64,000 nt of DNA from Ewingella sp049889095 (GTDB lineage Bacteria > Pseudomonadota > Gammaproteobacteria > Enterobacterales > Enterobacteriaceae): NCBI GenBank assembly GCA_049889095.1, contig JBLJFK010000004.1; one strand, 5' to 3'. Below are positions 34,142-43,510 of this stretch, piece after piece (positions within the stretch are counted from its first letter, which is position 1; each line of letters begins with the position of its first letter). The notes under the pieces were generated by a model. That model worked only from the letters and a program-made list of their open reading frames with translations, was not told the DNA's origin and did no database searches. Made by a program: the position numbers and the translations under genes.

Positions 34142-35404
34142 TTAGCGTTTCGCGAGTTCGGTTTTTTCGTAATGGCGGACGTTGTCCAGCCACTGGCCGC
34201 CGACCGGTACGTCCTGGCGCAGGCAGTACATGTCCCACACGGCCTGCCACGGCAGGCATTTCTGTTCTTCCAGCAGTGCCAGACGCGCGGTGTAGTCACC
34301 GCCGGTTTCGAGTTTTTTCAGCATGTCCGTCGGTTCCAGCAGGGCGCGCAGCAGGGCTTTTTTCATGTTGCGGGTACCAATCACCCACGCTGCAATGCGA
34401 TTGATGGAGGCATCGAAGAAATCCAGGCCGATATGTACGCGGTCGAACAGATCGTGACGCACAATTTCATTGGCGATCGCCTGAGTTTCGTCATCCAGCA
34501 GCACCACGTGGTCACTGTCCCAGCGCACCGGGCGACTGACGTGCAGCAGCAGGCGTGGGACAAACAGCATAGCGCTGGAGATTTTGTCGGAGATAACCTC
34601 TGTCGGATGGAAATGCCCCGCATCCAGACACAACGCGGTCTGGCGGCTGGCCGCGTAACCGAGATAAAACTCATTGGATCCGACGGTGTAGCTTTCAGAT
34701 CCAATACCGAAAAGCTTACTTTCTACCGCATCGATATGATGGCGGGCGTCAAGCTTCTCTGAAATTACCTCATCCAGGGCGCTCATCAGGCGCTGACGCG
34801 GCGCTAACCGGTCAACGGTGAGATCTTTCATGCCGTCGGGGATCCAGATATTCATTACCGAAGGCGTATTCAGTGCTTTACCGAAGGACGCGGAAACGCG
34901 GCGGCTGGCCTGACAGTGTTCAATCCAAAACTGGCGGACCGCCGGATTGGCGCTCGACAGCGTAAAACCGCCTGCACTCATCGGATGCGAGAAGCAGGAC
35001 GGGTTGAAGTCCAGCCCCAGTTTATTTTTCTTCGCCCATTCGACCCACTGGCTGAAGTGCTTGGGTTCAATTTCGTTGCGTGCCACCGGTGTGTCGGATT
35101 CGAGATAAAGTGCGTGCAAGTTCAGTCGGTTAGGGCCAGGGATCAGCGAAATAGCCTGTTCCAGGTCGGCACGCAGCTGCCGGGCATTTTTGGCTTTTCC
35201 GGGGTAGTTGCCGGTGGCCTGGATCCCACCGGTCAGCGCGCCCTCAGGGTTCTCAAATCCCGCAACGTCATCGCCCTGCCAGCAGTGAATGGAGACCGGC
35301 AGCGTGTCGAGTTTTTTCATGGCGGCTTCGGCATCAATACCGAGCTGGGAAAAGCGTTCTTTGGCGAGTGTCCATGCGCTTTCGATAGAAGTAGATGACG
35401 TCAT
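34142..35404 (-). CDS. rhaA: L-rhamnose isomerase RhaA
   Basis: This 420-residue TIM-barrel isomerase converts L-rhamnose to L-rhamnulose. Family segments such as HCWQGDDVAGFE, GLDFNPSCFSHPMS, LCLDAGHFHPTE and the metal-binding VLLDDETQAIANEIVRH are all present. Its ATG overlaps the rhaB stop by four bases (ATGA), so it is coupled to rhaB. Confidence 0.97.
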   Translation of the reverse strand: MTSSTSIESAWTLAKERFSQLGIDAEAAMKKLDTLPVSIHCWQGDDVAGFENPEGALTGGIQATGNYPGKAKNARQLRADLEQAISLIPGPNRLNLHALYLESDTPVARNEIEPKHFSQWVEWAKKNKLGLDFNPSCFSHPMSAGGFTLSSANPAVRQFWIEHCQASRRVSASFGKALNTPSVMNIWIPDGMKDLTVDRLAPRQRLMSALDEVISEKLDARHHIDAVESKLFGIGSESYTVGSNEFYLGYAASRQTALCLDAGHFHPTEVISDKISSAMLFVPRLLLHVSRPVRWDSDHVVLLDDETQAIANEIVRHDLFDRVHIGLDFFDASINRIAAWVIGTRNMKKALLRALLEPTDMLKKLETGGDYTARLALLEEQKCLPWQAVWDMYCLRQDVPVGGQWLDNVRHYEKTELAKR

Positions 35405-36885
35405 ACTGTGAGCTCCTCATTGGCGTGGCTCAGCGCCTGAAAACGGCGCCAGTGGATAGCAAGTTCGGGTTGGGGTTGCGGCAAATAGCGCCGCTGCTTG
35501 AAATTGGTGGCAAGGATCTGCCGGTAAAGCGTGACGTTCTCGACCAGATTCAGGGCCATTAGCTGGCAGCCGATATTGCCGAGGGTTGAAGCTTCGACCG
35601 GCCCAGCGGTGACCGATGTTTGGCAGGTGTCAGCGCAGAGTTGGTTAAGAAAGGCGTTCTGACTGCCGCCGCCGACGATATGAATTTCATCCAGCGGGGC
35701 ACCCTGAAGTTCAGCCAGCTGCAACGCAGTCTGGCGGTAAAGCATCGCCAGACTGTCGAAGATACAGCGCGCCAGCTCGGCCGGACTTTGCGGTACCGGT
35801 TCAGCGTGTTCACGGCAAGCGTCACGTATTGCATCCACCATCGATGGTGGATTGATAAAGCGCGCTTCGTTGGGATTAATCAGGCTGATAAACGGCGGCA
35901 GGCCGGCGGCGGCAGCGATCAGCGCGGGTAAATCTTTGACGTTCAGTTCGCCGCACATGCGTTGCAGCAGCCACAGTCCCATGATGTTTTTCAACACCCG
36001 CACGCTGCCGTTGATCCCGCCTTCATTAGTGAAATTGGCCTGCAAAGCGCTGGCGTGCGTGAAGGCTTTCGGACTTTCGATGCCCATCAGCGACCAGGTA
36101 CCTGAGCTGAGATAGGCAGAGTATTGGCCGGTCATCGGCGCGGCGACGACGGCGCTGGCGGTATCGTGGGTGGCGACGCTGAGCACCGGCACCTGATGGC
36201 CGCGCGGCGTGGTCCAGTTGCCCAGTCTTTTGCCCGGCTGCGACGGTTTCCCCAACCAGCGGCGCGGTACGCCAATGTGCCTGAGCAGGGTGTCATCCCA
36301 GTCGCCGGTACTCAAATTGACCATCTGCGTGGTGCTGGCGTTGGTGTGTTCCCAGTTCAGTGCGCCCGTTAAGCGGTAATGAATATAGTCTGGCATCAGC
36401 AGGAGATGCTCGACCTGATCGGTGAGTTCCGGCTGCTGGCTGGTAAAGGCTTTTAACTGGTAGAGCGTATTGAAAGAGAGGAACTGAATGCCGGTGGTAC
36501 GGTAAATCGCCTCGCGGCCAAGCGTGTTGACGGTGCTGGCCATCACGCCGTCGGTGCGTTTATCACGATAGGCGACGGGCAGGCCGACGCGCTTCCCCTG
36601 TTTATCGAGCAGGACAAAATCCACGCCCCAGGTGTCTACACCGATGCTGTCGATATGGATCCCCGATGCATCCAGCCGTTTCAGTCCGGTCAGAATATGG
36701 TGTTCCAGTGCGTCCAGATCCCAGGTGTCGTGCCCATTCACAGTTTTCAAACAGTTAGGAAAACGGTGAACCTCTTTAAGCTCGAAGGTTGGGAGTGTCC
36801 CTACATGTTCGGTATTGAATGTCGCGAGCATCACGCGGCCACTCGAGGCGCCAAGGTCAATTGCGGCAATGTGGTGGAGTGTCAT
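35401..36885 (-). CDS. rhaB: Rhamnulokinase RhaB
   Basis: This 494-residue FGGY sugar kinase phosphorylates L-rhamnulose at O-1. It has the N-terminal ATPase motif AIDLGASSGRVMLA, the mid-protein SVATHDTASAVVAAP and the C-terminal IVGGGSQNAFLNQL. ATG at 36885 is preferred over the ATG three codons earlier because AAGGA then lies nine bases away instead of touching the start codon. It is the first gene of the catabolic operon, divergent from rhaS. Confidence 0.96.
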   Translation of the reverse strand: MTLHHIAAIDLGASSGRVMLATFNTEHVGTLPTFELKEVHRFPNCLKTVNGHDTWDLDALEHHILTGLKRLDASGIHIDSIGVDTWGVDFVLLDKQGKRVGLPVAYRDKRTDGVMASTVNTLGREAIYRTTGIQFLSFNTLYQLKAFTSQQPELTDQVEHLLLMPDYIHYRLTGALNWEHTNASTTQMVNLSTGDWDDTLLRHIGVPRRWLGKPSQPGKRLGNWTTPRGHQVPVLSVATHDTASAVVAAPMTGQYSAYLSSGTWSLMGIESPKAFTHASALQANFTNEGGINGSVRVLKNIMGLWLLQRMCGELNVKDLPALIAAAAGLPPFISLINPNEARFINPPSMVDAIRDACREHAEPVPQSPAELARCIFDSLAMLYRQTALQLAELQGAPLDEIHIVGGGSQNAFLNQLCADTCQTSVTAGPVEASTLGNIGCQLMALNLVENVTLYRQILATNFKQRRYLPQPQPELAIHWRRFQALSHANEELTV

Positions 36886-36993
36886 CGTGGCCATTCCTTA
36901 TCAGATATGACCGCAGTGTAAGGGAGATTTTTTACTGCCACCTTCCGATGAATGCCACGGAGTTTGGCGGGCTGGCAGCATTAAAAAGGTAGA

Positions 36994-37009
36994 TGCGAGG
37001 CGGATCACA
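36994..37009. promoter_or_regulatory. CRP site for rhaBAD
   Basis: TGCGAGGCGGATCACA has one mismatch to TGTGA-N6-TCACA. The centre is about 117 bases from the rhaB start codon, which places it near -92 if transcription starts some 25 bases before the ATG. Confidence 0.6.
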
Positions 37010-37074
37010 AAACAAGCCAAAAGCGGGATATTCAGGCTTTGAATGCAACAGGATGAGAGACATAAGAAGGGAGA

Positions 37075-37090
37075 TGTGATCTTTACCGCA
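37075..37090. promoter_or_regulatory. Possible second CRP site, for rhaSR
   Basis: TGTGATCTTTACCGCA has a perfect left half and a two-mismatch right half. It is about 150 bases before rhaS. Confidence 0.4.
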
Positions 37091-37233
37091 GTTCCGTTCA
37101 ACAGGCATAAAATCTTTGAAAAATGACAACTGATCGTGCTTTCAGCGCCGCCGTTTTAAGGTTATTGGCTGCCGAGCAGGATAAGGTCATTTCACTGAGT
37201 ATACTTATCCTGTTTCTGAACTGGAGGTGGTGA

Positions 37234-38061
37234 ATGACGTTACTGATCGGTGATGATTATTTTGCAGCGCCTGAGTTGACCGTGACGGTTGAACGGCGCA
37301 CTCCACAATCGGCATTCCCTGAGCACTACCATGACTTCCATGAAATCATGCTGGTGGAAAGTGGATGCGGTGTGCACATCTTTAACGATGCCCCTTACAC
37401 ACTGACTACCGGCACGGTCTGTTTTGTTCGCGCCAACGACAACCATCTGTTTGAAAATGTAGATAACCTGCGCCTGACCAATGTGCTGTTCCGTTCGCCG
37501 CAGGCTTTTCGTTTTCTGCATGATGTGGGCCGTTTTTTGCCACAAGAGCATCATTATCAGCAGCAGGCCCATTGGCAACTTAGCCCAAGTATTCTACAGC
37601 AGGTGCTGCAATGTATCACCGTGCTGGAACGCCAGTCAGCGGGGGTCGGTGCTGAGCAGATTGCTGCCACCGAAAGCCAGTTTCTACATCTGCTTATTTT
37701 GCTTTATCAGGACTGTTTTCAGCCACAAATGCGGGATGGATCGGAAAATAAAGTTAATCAACTTCTGCAATGGTTGCAGGAGCATTACAGTGAAGAGGTG
37801 AACTGGCTGGAGGCGGCCGATCGTTTTTCTCTGGCGCTGCGCACCTTGCATCGTCAAGTCAAGCAGCATACCGGAATGACACCGCAGCGCTATCTAAACA
37901 GGTTGCGGCTACTTGAAGCCCGCCGCCGTTTGCATCACAGCGATCAAAGCATCACTGACATCGCCTACGCCTGCGGTTTCAGCGACAGCAATCACTTCTC
38001 GACGCAGTTTCGTCGTGAATTCTCGGTGTCGCCGAAGTTAATGCGCAACCAACTGCGTTAG
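37234..38061 (+). CDS. rhaS: RhaS, AraC-type activator of rhaBAD and rhaT
   Basis: This 275-residue protein (E. coli 278) has an N-terminal cupin that binds L-rhamnose (HYHDFHEIMLVESGCGVHIFN) and two AraC-type helix-turn-helix units in the last 100 residues (LHRQVKQHTGMTPQRYLN and ITDIAYACGFSDSNHFSTQF). GGAGGTGGTGA precedes the ATG. rhaR follows after 50 bases. Confidence 0.96.
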   Translation: MTLLIGDDYFAAPELTVTVERRTPQSAFPEHYHDFHEIMLVESGCGVHIFNDAPYTLTTGTVCFVRANDNHLFENVDNLRLTNVLFRSPQAFRFLHDVGRFLPQEHHYQQQAHWQLSPSILQQVLQCITVLERQSAGVGAEQIAATESQFLHLLILLYQDCFQPQMRDGSENKVNQLLQWLQEHYSEEVNWLEAADRFSLALRTLHRQVKQHTGMTPQRYLNRLRLLEARRRLHHSDQSITDIAYACGFSDSNHFSTQFRREFSVSPKLMRNQLR

Positions 38062-38111
38062 CTGCGACACCTTTTATATTCTTTGGTCTGACCGGGTTTG
38101 GGATAGCCACT

Positions 38112-38981
38112 ATGTCGCTGAAGTTAATGAAGAATGATTTTTTCCTGACCAATAAAAATTCTGTCATGGTGGCTGAACGTCACCCGCAGGCGAACTTCCC
38201 CAGCCACGACCACGATTTTGACGAACTGGTCATAGTGTGGCGCGGAAACGGTCTGCACATCTGGAATGGTGTCCCCTACCCCATTACCTGCGGGGATCTT
38301 TTTTATATCAATGCCACCGATCGCCACAGCTATGAGTCAGTCAATGAACTGGCGCTGGATAACATCCTCTATTGCCGCGATCGGTTTGGTTTATCGGCTG
38401 AGTGGGCACAGTTGTTACCTGAAGAATTTGTAAGTCAGGAGCAGCGTTACTGGCGGTTGAGTTCTCTCGGGATGACAGTACTGAGGGAAAAAGTAGATGA
38501 ACTGGCGACAGAGTGTATGAAATCTGAATCTCTGTCGGTGCAGTTGAGCGAAACCCTGTTGATGCAGTTAGCGTTGTTACTGCTGCGTTATCGCCATCCG
38601 CCAAACAGCGGAGTGCTGCCGGATGCCCATCAGCTGGATTTACTGCTGATGGCATTGCGGGGCAACATCAGCGACTCTTTTAATCTCGACAGTTTTTGCG
38701 CGCAGCATGGCGTCAGTTCCCGGGGTTTACGCACGCTGTTTAAGCAACACACCGGAATGAGCGTGTCGCACTATCTGCGGCAACTACGGCTGTGTCGCGC
38801 CATGAGTTTGCTGCGCTATGGTCATCAAACCATTGGCGAGGTGGCGGCTAAATGCGGGTTTGATGACAGTAACTATTTCTCGGTGGTATTCAACCGTGCC
38901 TGTGGTGTCTCGCCGCGAGATTACCGGCAGCGGTTCGCCGGTGATCTGCACAGAAACCTGCCCGTTCCAACGCTGTACTGA
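38112..38981 (+). CDS. rhaR: RhaR, AraC-type activator of rhaSR
   Basis: This 289-residue protein (E. coli 282) has the cupin segment HDHDFDELVIVWRGNGLHIWN, and its C-terminal AraC domain includes FKQHTGMSVSHYLRQLRLC and GFDDSNYFSVVFNRACG. It activates the rhaSR promoter with rhamnose. It lies immediately before the damaged isomerase gene on the opposite strand. Confidence 0.95.
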   Translation: MSLKLMKNDFFLTNKNSVMVAERHPQANFPSHDHDFDELVIVWRGNGLHIWNGVPYPITCGDLFYINATDRHSYESVNELALDNILYCRDRFGLSAEWAQLLPEEFVSQEQRYWRLSSLGMTVLREKVDELATECMKSESLSVQLSETLLMQLALLLLRYRHPPNSGVLPDAHQLDLLLMALRGNISDSFNLDSFCAQHGVSSRGLRTLFKQHTGMSVSHYLRQLRLCRAMSLLRYGHQTIGEVAAKCGFDDSNYFSVVFNRACGVSPRDYRQRFAGDLHRNLPVPTLY

Positions 38982-38993
38982 ACGCCTGTTTGG

Positions 38994-40003
38994 TCAGGCG
39001 ATACGGCGGGCTTCAACGCCCAGCAGCCAGGCCAGATTTTCAATGATTTTTCCCTGATGCCCAAGCCCAATAGCGCAATGATGCGCCGGGCCGCCACAGG
39101 ACCATTTTACGGAGAACTCCCGCACATTAAGCGGGAAACGGTAGCGGCTGTTGGTATTGCCAATATCTAATAAATAGGCCAAAGCACCCAACTGGTGAAC
39201 ATGTGCTAAGGCATCCAGCGCGCAGTCGGTCAGGGTGGCGCGCTCAAGTTCTTCGACTTCACAGCTATCATCGACATCAAGCGTGTTTTGTACTTCCTGC
39301 CATTTTCTTGCCGTTGAGCAGAAGTGACCTGCTGGCGTAATGCCACTAACTGGCACATCTCCAGCGGTTTAAAGCGCACACCAAGCCGGGCCGACAGGTT
39401 GGTCATGTTGGAGTAAACATCTACCATGCCGTCGTAATAGTGCCCGAGCACGCCAATCTGGCAGCAGGCCAGTGCTTTTTTGAGCCTGGCGGCGAGCAAC
39501 CACTCGTTCAACTGTGAACAAACCAGAGGATCGCCGTTAAGCGCACCGACCAGCAACTGATAGCGGATACCGGCGCGGTTGAAGACGTTGACTAATTCTG
39601 GCGCACTGCATAGCTGACAGTGCGCCAGCCATTCGCCGGTGCGGGTACCGCGATCCTGCATGTCGCGGATTTTCTGATAGGGCAACCCGGTTTCCGGTTG
39701 CAGTGCCAGAATGATCACGGGTAATCCGAGTTTTTTCACCCGCGATAGAATCGTGGCGCTGAGCGCGTAAGTACTAATATAGAGGCAGATAACGTCGCAT
39801 TCTGCCTGATGAAAACGGCTGACCAAGGCATCGGCTTTTTGCAAGTTATCAACCAGGCCTCCGTCAGTTACGTTATGTCCGTCATTTTGCAGGCGTTCGG
39901 CGATGTCATGCTGGTAGCCTTTTAAACGCGCTTATAAACCATCAAATTGTGGCCAGTAAGTGTCGAGCCCAATGCCCAACAGGGCAATCTTCAGCGGTGC
40001 CAT
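38994..40003 (-). pseudogene. AraA/FucI-like sugar isomerase, inactivated by nonsense, frameshift and internal deletion
   Basis: Reading leftward from the ATG at 40003 gives MAPLKIALLGIGLDTYWPQF, like the L-arabinose isomerase-related family. TAA at 39934-39932 replaces codon 24. The same frame then runs through DVICLYISTYALSATILSR and GHYYDGMVDVYSNMTNLSAR until a frameshift near 39300-39340. The next frame continues (NTLDVDDSCEVEELERA) to LGALAYLLDIGNTNSRYRFP, where the central catalytic region is missing, and joins to the C-terminal GPAHHCAIGLGH...LAWLLGVEARRI. About 1,010 bases remain of an expected ~1,400. A gene of this family beside rhaT probably served a second deoxysugar or pentose. 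Confidence 0.85.
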
Positions 40004-40045
40004 ATTATTGCCCCTTCGTTGCCCCTCAGGGCATGAGAATCGAGG

Positions 40046-41080
40046 TTATGCTGCCATACCCATGCCGACGATATTGGCCGCCAGAATGATGATGAGACCG
40101 CCCAGTACTAGAATGGCCACCGGTTTTTTGCCCACGCCCAACCACTCTTTGAGCAGCAGACCAACGATACCGCCGCAGAGCACGTAGAAACTCATGTGCA
40201 ACATCCAGCTCATATAGTCATATTCTGGCGGAATACTGGCGTGGCCCCAGGCGTAGAAGAAGAATTGCAGATACCACATTATCCCACCCAAAATGGCGAA
40301 CAGGGCATTGGTGATCAACAAAGGTTTCGCCACGCTGAAGTCTGCCTTGACGGAGATATCGCGACGAGAGGCGAGGCGAATAAAGCAGAAGCCTAGGTTA
40401 ACGATGGCGCCCCCGCCCATGATCACGACATAGCTTGGTAAGGCGACATACAGCGGGTCAATCCCTAAGGCGGCGGCGGCGGCATGCATCGGGGTTGCGG
40501 CACTCATGGCAAAGGACATGCCTGCGGAGAAAATCCCGCACATGACGGCGAGAAACAGCCCTTTTTTCAGATTAAACTCTTCGGCCTTGATCCCGAGGGA
40601 TTTCTCTTTCAGATAACCCGCATAGCTGACCACGGCAACGCCGATAACAGCTACCAGAACTCCCAGGAGTGTCATTCTTCCCCCCGGAGTGCCTATCAAT
40701 AAAGCCGCTTTTCCTTGCAGAACGGGGGTCATCAGCGTACCGATAATCAGTGTGATACCAATGGCAATGCCAATCCCGAGGGACATGCCCAGATAACGCA
40801 TGGTCAGGCCGTAGTTGATATTTCCGATGCCCCACATGGCACCAAAAAAGAAGATGGGCAACAACGTTGCGAGACTAAAAGAGCCGTAGTAAGCCCAAAA
40901 GTCAGGCAGCAGGATGTAACTCACGGTCCAGGGCAGGATGATCCACGAGAATAAACCCGCGATTGACCACATGGTTTCCCACGATCATTTTCTGACTTTC
41001 TTCAGTGGAGCGTAGAAGCAGGCTGCACTGGCTGCCCCCACTAAATGCCAAATAATGCCAAGAATGATAGAGCTGCTCAT
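40046..41080 (-). pseudogene. rhaT: L-rhamnose/H+ symporter RhaT with in-frame stop at codon 32
   Basis: The full frame from the ATG at 41080 is 344 codons, exactly the E. coli RhaT length, and encodes a RhaT with about ten membrane helices. Codon 32 is TGA (40987-40985), in KVRK*SWETMW, where E. coli has KVKKWSWETMW, so a TGG tryptophan codon has become a stop. The rest of the frame is intact. Internal initiation at the ATG at 40972 would give 308 residues lacking the first helix. A polymorphism, a sequencing error or readthrough could also explain it. The stop appears recent because no other damage is seen. Confidence 0.85.
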
Positions 41081-41592
41081 GCAATTAACCTTTATCTGAG
41101 TGGAGCACTTAATATATAAGTGATTGTTTTTAATTAGGTTATAGATGGTCCGTTGAGGGTGAGTCGTGTAGGGAACAGCACGCAGAACGGTCATGGAGCG
41201 TAGTGTAGGAAGAGGGATGGGACGTAACCTTCCACTGACTGCCATCGCAAATAGGCATCTGGCATGGATCAGAAGATGACGGTGAGACACTTCACAGAAT
41301 ATGAAATAGGAAATAGGAAATAGGAAAGGATCAGTATCAAAGCCGGGAATATATTTCGAATGGATTGAAGTCAGGAATAAAACAGCGCTATTGGTAACAT
41401 TTCAGGCTCAATGCTGTGTCGAATTCATAACATTGTAGCGGAGGAATAAGAGTTTCCCTGCATGATTATGCAGTGGGAGTGTGTAATACCTCAAATGAAA
41501 TAATATAATCTTTGGACGTATGTGATAACCCTGTGGCTTATACATGAACCAGCATTAATGATTGTAATCTCTCTTTTCATTTACAGCGAAAT
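41081..41592. other. Region between rhaT and the diguanylate cyclase gene
   Basis: This 512-base interval has no credible gene. It should contain the rhaT promoter and a RhaS site. At 41303-41323 there are three tandem copies of the heptamer GAAATAG followed by a partial fourth, which is a simple-sequence tract. The part nearest the cyclase gene is AT-rich. Confidence 0.45.
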
Positions 41593-42672
41593 TTAGTGAT
41601 CAGGCTTTACCGCAGGCTGATCCCATGCATAGGAAATTTTATTACGTCCGCTGTTTTTTGCCAGATAAAGGGATTGGTCAGCAGCACATAGCGCTGTGGC
41701 GAAGTCCTCATTCACTAATGCAGATAACCCTGCGCTAACCGTTACCTTTGTCGAAACCTGTGCATTGAAATGATGGGGAATATTCAGGTCAAGAACCTGA
41801 CTTTGAATACGCCCGGCCATGCGGATGGCGCACTCCTGAGTGACGTCAGAGATCAGCACCAGAAACTCCTCGCCGCCATAACGCACCACGACATCACGTG
41901 AGCGGACTGCATCGCGTATGGCGGCAGAGACCTGGACAAGAGCCTGATCGCCCATGCTGTGACCATAATTGTCGTTATAGGCCTTGAAGTGGTCGATATC
42001 CAGCAACATTACGTAATGATTGGCACCCTGCTGGCTTAACAACGTATCCAGTTTGTTCTGTAACCCGCGCCGGTTGTAAAGGCCAGTGAGTGGGTCAAGC
42101 ATGCTCAGATCGCTAAATTTTTCTCTTTCACTGTATAAATTGCCCACCAACCGGCGCGTAAAAGCATCGCTGCGCTTGCGCATAAAATGTTGCAAAGAAA
42201 GCCCAACCAGTGGCAGCGCAATAGTGAAAAAGATCCTACCAGTATGATTAAAATCGTCTAAAAAAATGACCGTAACAGAAGATGGTGCTGCATGAAGGCA
42301 AAAACTCAGAAAATTATCCGATAAAGCGATGGCACTGATAAAAAATACGCTGAGTAAGCTGACCAGCAGGAAATTATTATCCATCTGCCCAATTTGTTCA
42401 AAGCGCAGGGAAATATGCCATGCCCATAAGATCCCCACAGTGACTGAACAGGTATTCAAATGTGATGGGTTATTTTTTTTGTTGAAATAAGTAAAGATCA
42501 ATCCTGACACGCAGAACACGCCGATCATCGTCAGAGGTAATGTGGATTTTAATGTTTTTAACGCCGGATTCAACATGATAAAGAGTGCGGAAGCACTGTT
42601 TAAGAAAAAAAATAATAATGTTGAAAGTTGGTGTTTGCTTTTAAGCAACTCATCATAGGAATGAAATATCAT
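41593..42672 (-). CDS. Membrane-bound diguanylate cyclase (GGDEF domain)
   Basis: This is a 359-residue protein. Residues 1-175 contain about six hydrophobic helices without a recognised sensor motif. A GGDEF domain follows, with the active-site motif GGEEF at 266-270 and an inhibitory-site motif RSRD at 257-260, exactly five residues upstream. It should therefore be active and product-inhibited, making cyclic di-GMP at the membrane. No EAL partner is adjacent. The degenerate EAL protein at 49.9 kb is the only other c-di-GMP-type gene in the window. Confidence 0.9.
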   Translation of the reverse strand: MIFHSYDELLKSKHQLSTLLFFFLNSASALFIMLNPALKTLKSTLPLTMIGVFCVSGLIFTYFNKKNNPSHLNTCSVTVGILWAWHISLRFEQIGQMDNNFLLVSLLSVFFISAIALSDNFLSFCLHAAPSSVTVIFLDDFNHTGRIFFTIALPLVGLSLQHFMRKRSDAFTRRLVGNLYSEREKFSDLSMLDPLTGLYNRRGLQNKLDTLLSQQGANHYVMLLDIDHFKAYNDNYGHSMGDQALVQVSAAIRDAVRSRDVVVRYGGEEFLVLISDVTQECAIRMAGRIQSQVLDLNIPHHFNAQVSTKVTVSAGLSALVNEDFATALCAADQSLYLAKNSGRNKISYAWDQPAVKPDH

Positions 42673-42942
42673 TAAAAATTCACTCTGGTAGCCTTTGATC
42701 TTCTGAATCTTCCGGATAAGTAAGCATTATGAACCTGAGTTCAGTCCTGTCTTATTTATTCCGAGAAGAAAATAAGTGGTAGGGTGCAAAAAATGCAAAC
42801 AGTCACTCTATGTTATTATCTGTATGAGATTAAAAAGCGAAAAATCCGGGGCTAAAATTACCACTTTTCGCAGCGGGTGTCACTCTGCGGGAAAGTTGAC
42901 AGGTAAAAAGGTGCGTCATGAGAAACATTGCTATATGATACT

Positions 42943-42961
42943 AGTTCTCATTATCATTAAT
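42943..42961. promoter_or_regulatory. Candidate Fur box before the DUF1435 gene
   Basis: On the minus strand the 19-mer ATTAATGATAATGAGAACT matches GATAATGATAATCATTATC at 12 of 19 positions, with the central AATGATAAT run exact. It ends 12 bases before the ATG at 42973, a position where binding would block expression. Confidence 0.45.
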
Positions 42962-42972
42962 GGCGTAAAATC

Positions 42973-43257
42973 ATGATCGCGGCAATGGTAACAGTGTGCG
43001 GAATGTGGGGCGTAAGCTGGTTTCTTGGCAAGCGTCTGACCAGCGTATGGGGGGTGTTACTGCCTTGTGCACTGTTGCCTTTTTTAGCATGGGCGGATTT
43101 GTCTCTGGCACAACTGCGTACGCTGGTAGTCGTTGCGATGCTTGTAACGCTGGTAATGCTGTTACATAAACCGCTGCGTCACTACATGCTGCTGCCTTCA
43201 TTTGTCGCAGTCGCGGGGGGACTGGCGGCGTTATCACTTAACTTCAATCTGCTATAA
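42973..43257 (+). CDS. DUF1435-type small membrane protein (94 residues)
   Basis: This 94-residue protein has three to four hydrophobic helices. The sequence WGVLLPCALLPFLAWADLS, HKPLRHYMLLPS and a C-terminal GGLAALSL resemble the DUF1435 family of enterobacterial membrane proteins, whose function is unknown. No strong ribosome site is seen. A Fur-like box lies directly upstream. The family assignment is from memory. Confidence 0.7.
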   Translation: MIAAMVTVCGMWGVSWFLGKRLTSVWGVLLPCALLPFLAWADLSLAQLRTLVVVAMLVTLVMLLHKPLRHYMLLPSFVAVAGGLAALSLNFNLL

Positions 43258-43510
43258 TAGTCAAAAAATTGATTTACTCAACAACACCGCTTTATTAGTG
43301 AGCTCGGCTATCGTATTGATGAGCTATTTTTAAGTTCAATACCCATCCAAAAAGAATAAATATTTATAATCCCCGCCACTCCCCTTCTTCACCTATAAAT
43401 AGTTATCCGAAAGTTAGCCTGCTTAATTTCCCTTGGGTTCGTAAATAGGAATCTGTAGCGAATAACCATTTAGATCTATTAAATAGTATATATTTTAGCT
43501 GTTCTCAACC
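43258..43510. other. Spacer between DUF1435 gene and acetoin regulator
   Basis: This 253-base AT-rich interval separates convergent genes. No terminator with a clear stem or further gene is seen. Confidence 0.3.

Larger units (their letters stand above)
36886..37233. promoter_or_regulatory. rhaBAD/rhaSR divergent control region
   Basis: This 348-base region between rhaB and rhaS has no gene. Two CRP-like sites are seen, at 36994-37009 and 37075-37090. Their positions agree with those used in E. coli for rhaBAD (about -92) and rhaSR (about -111). RhaS and RhaR half-sites should lie between them and the starts, but they are too degenerate for me to place. Confidence 0.7.
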
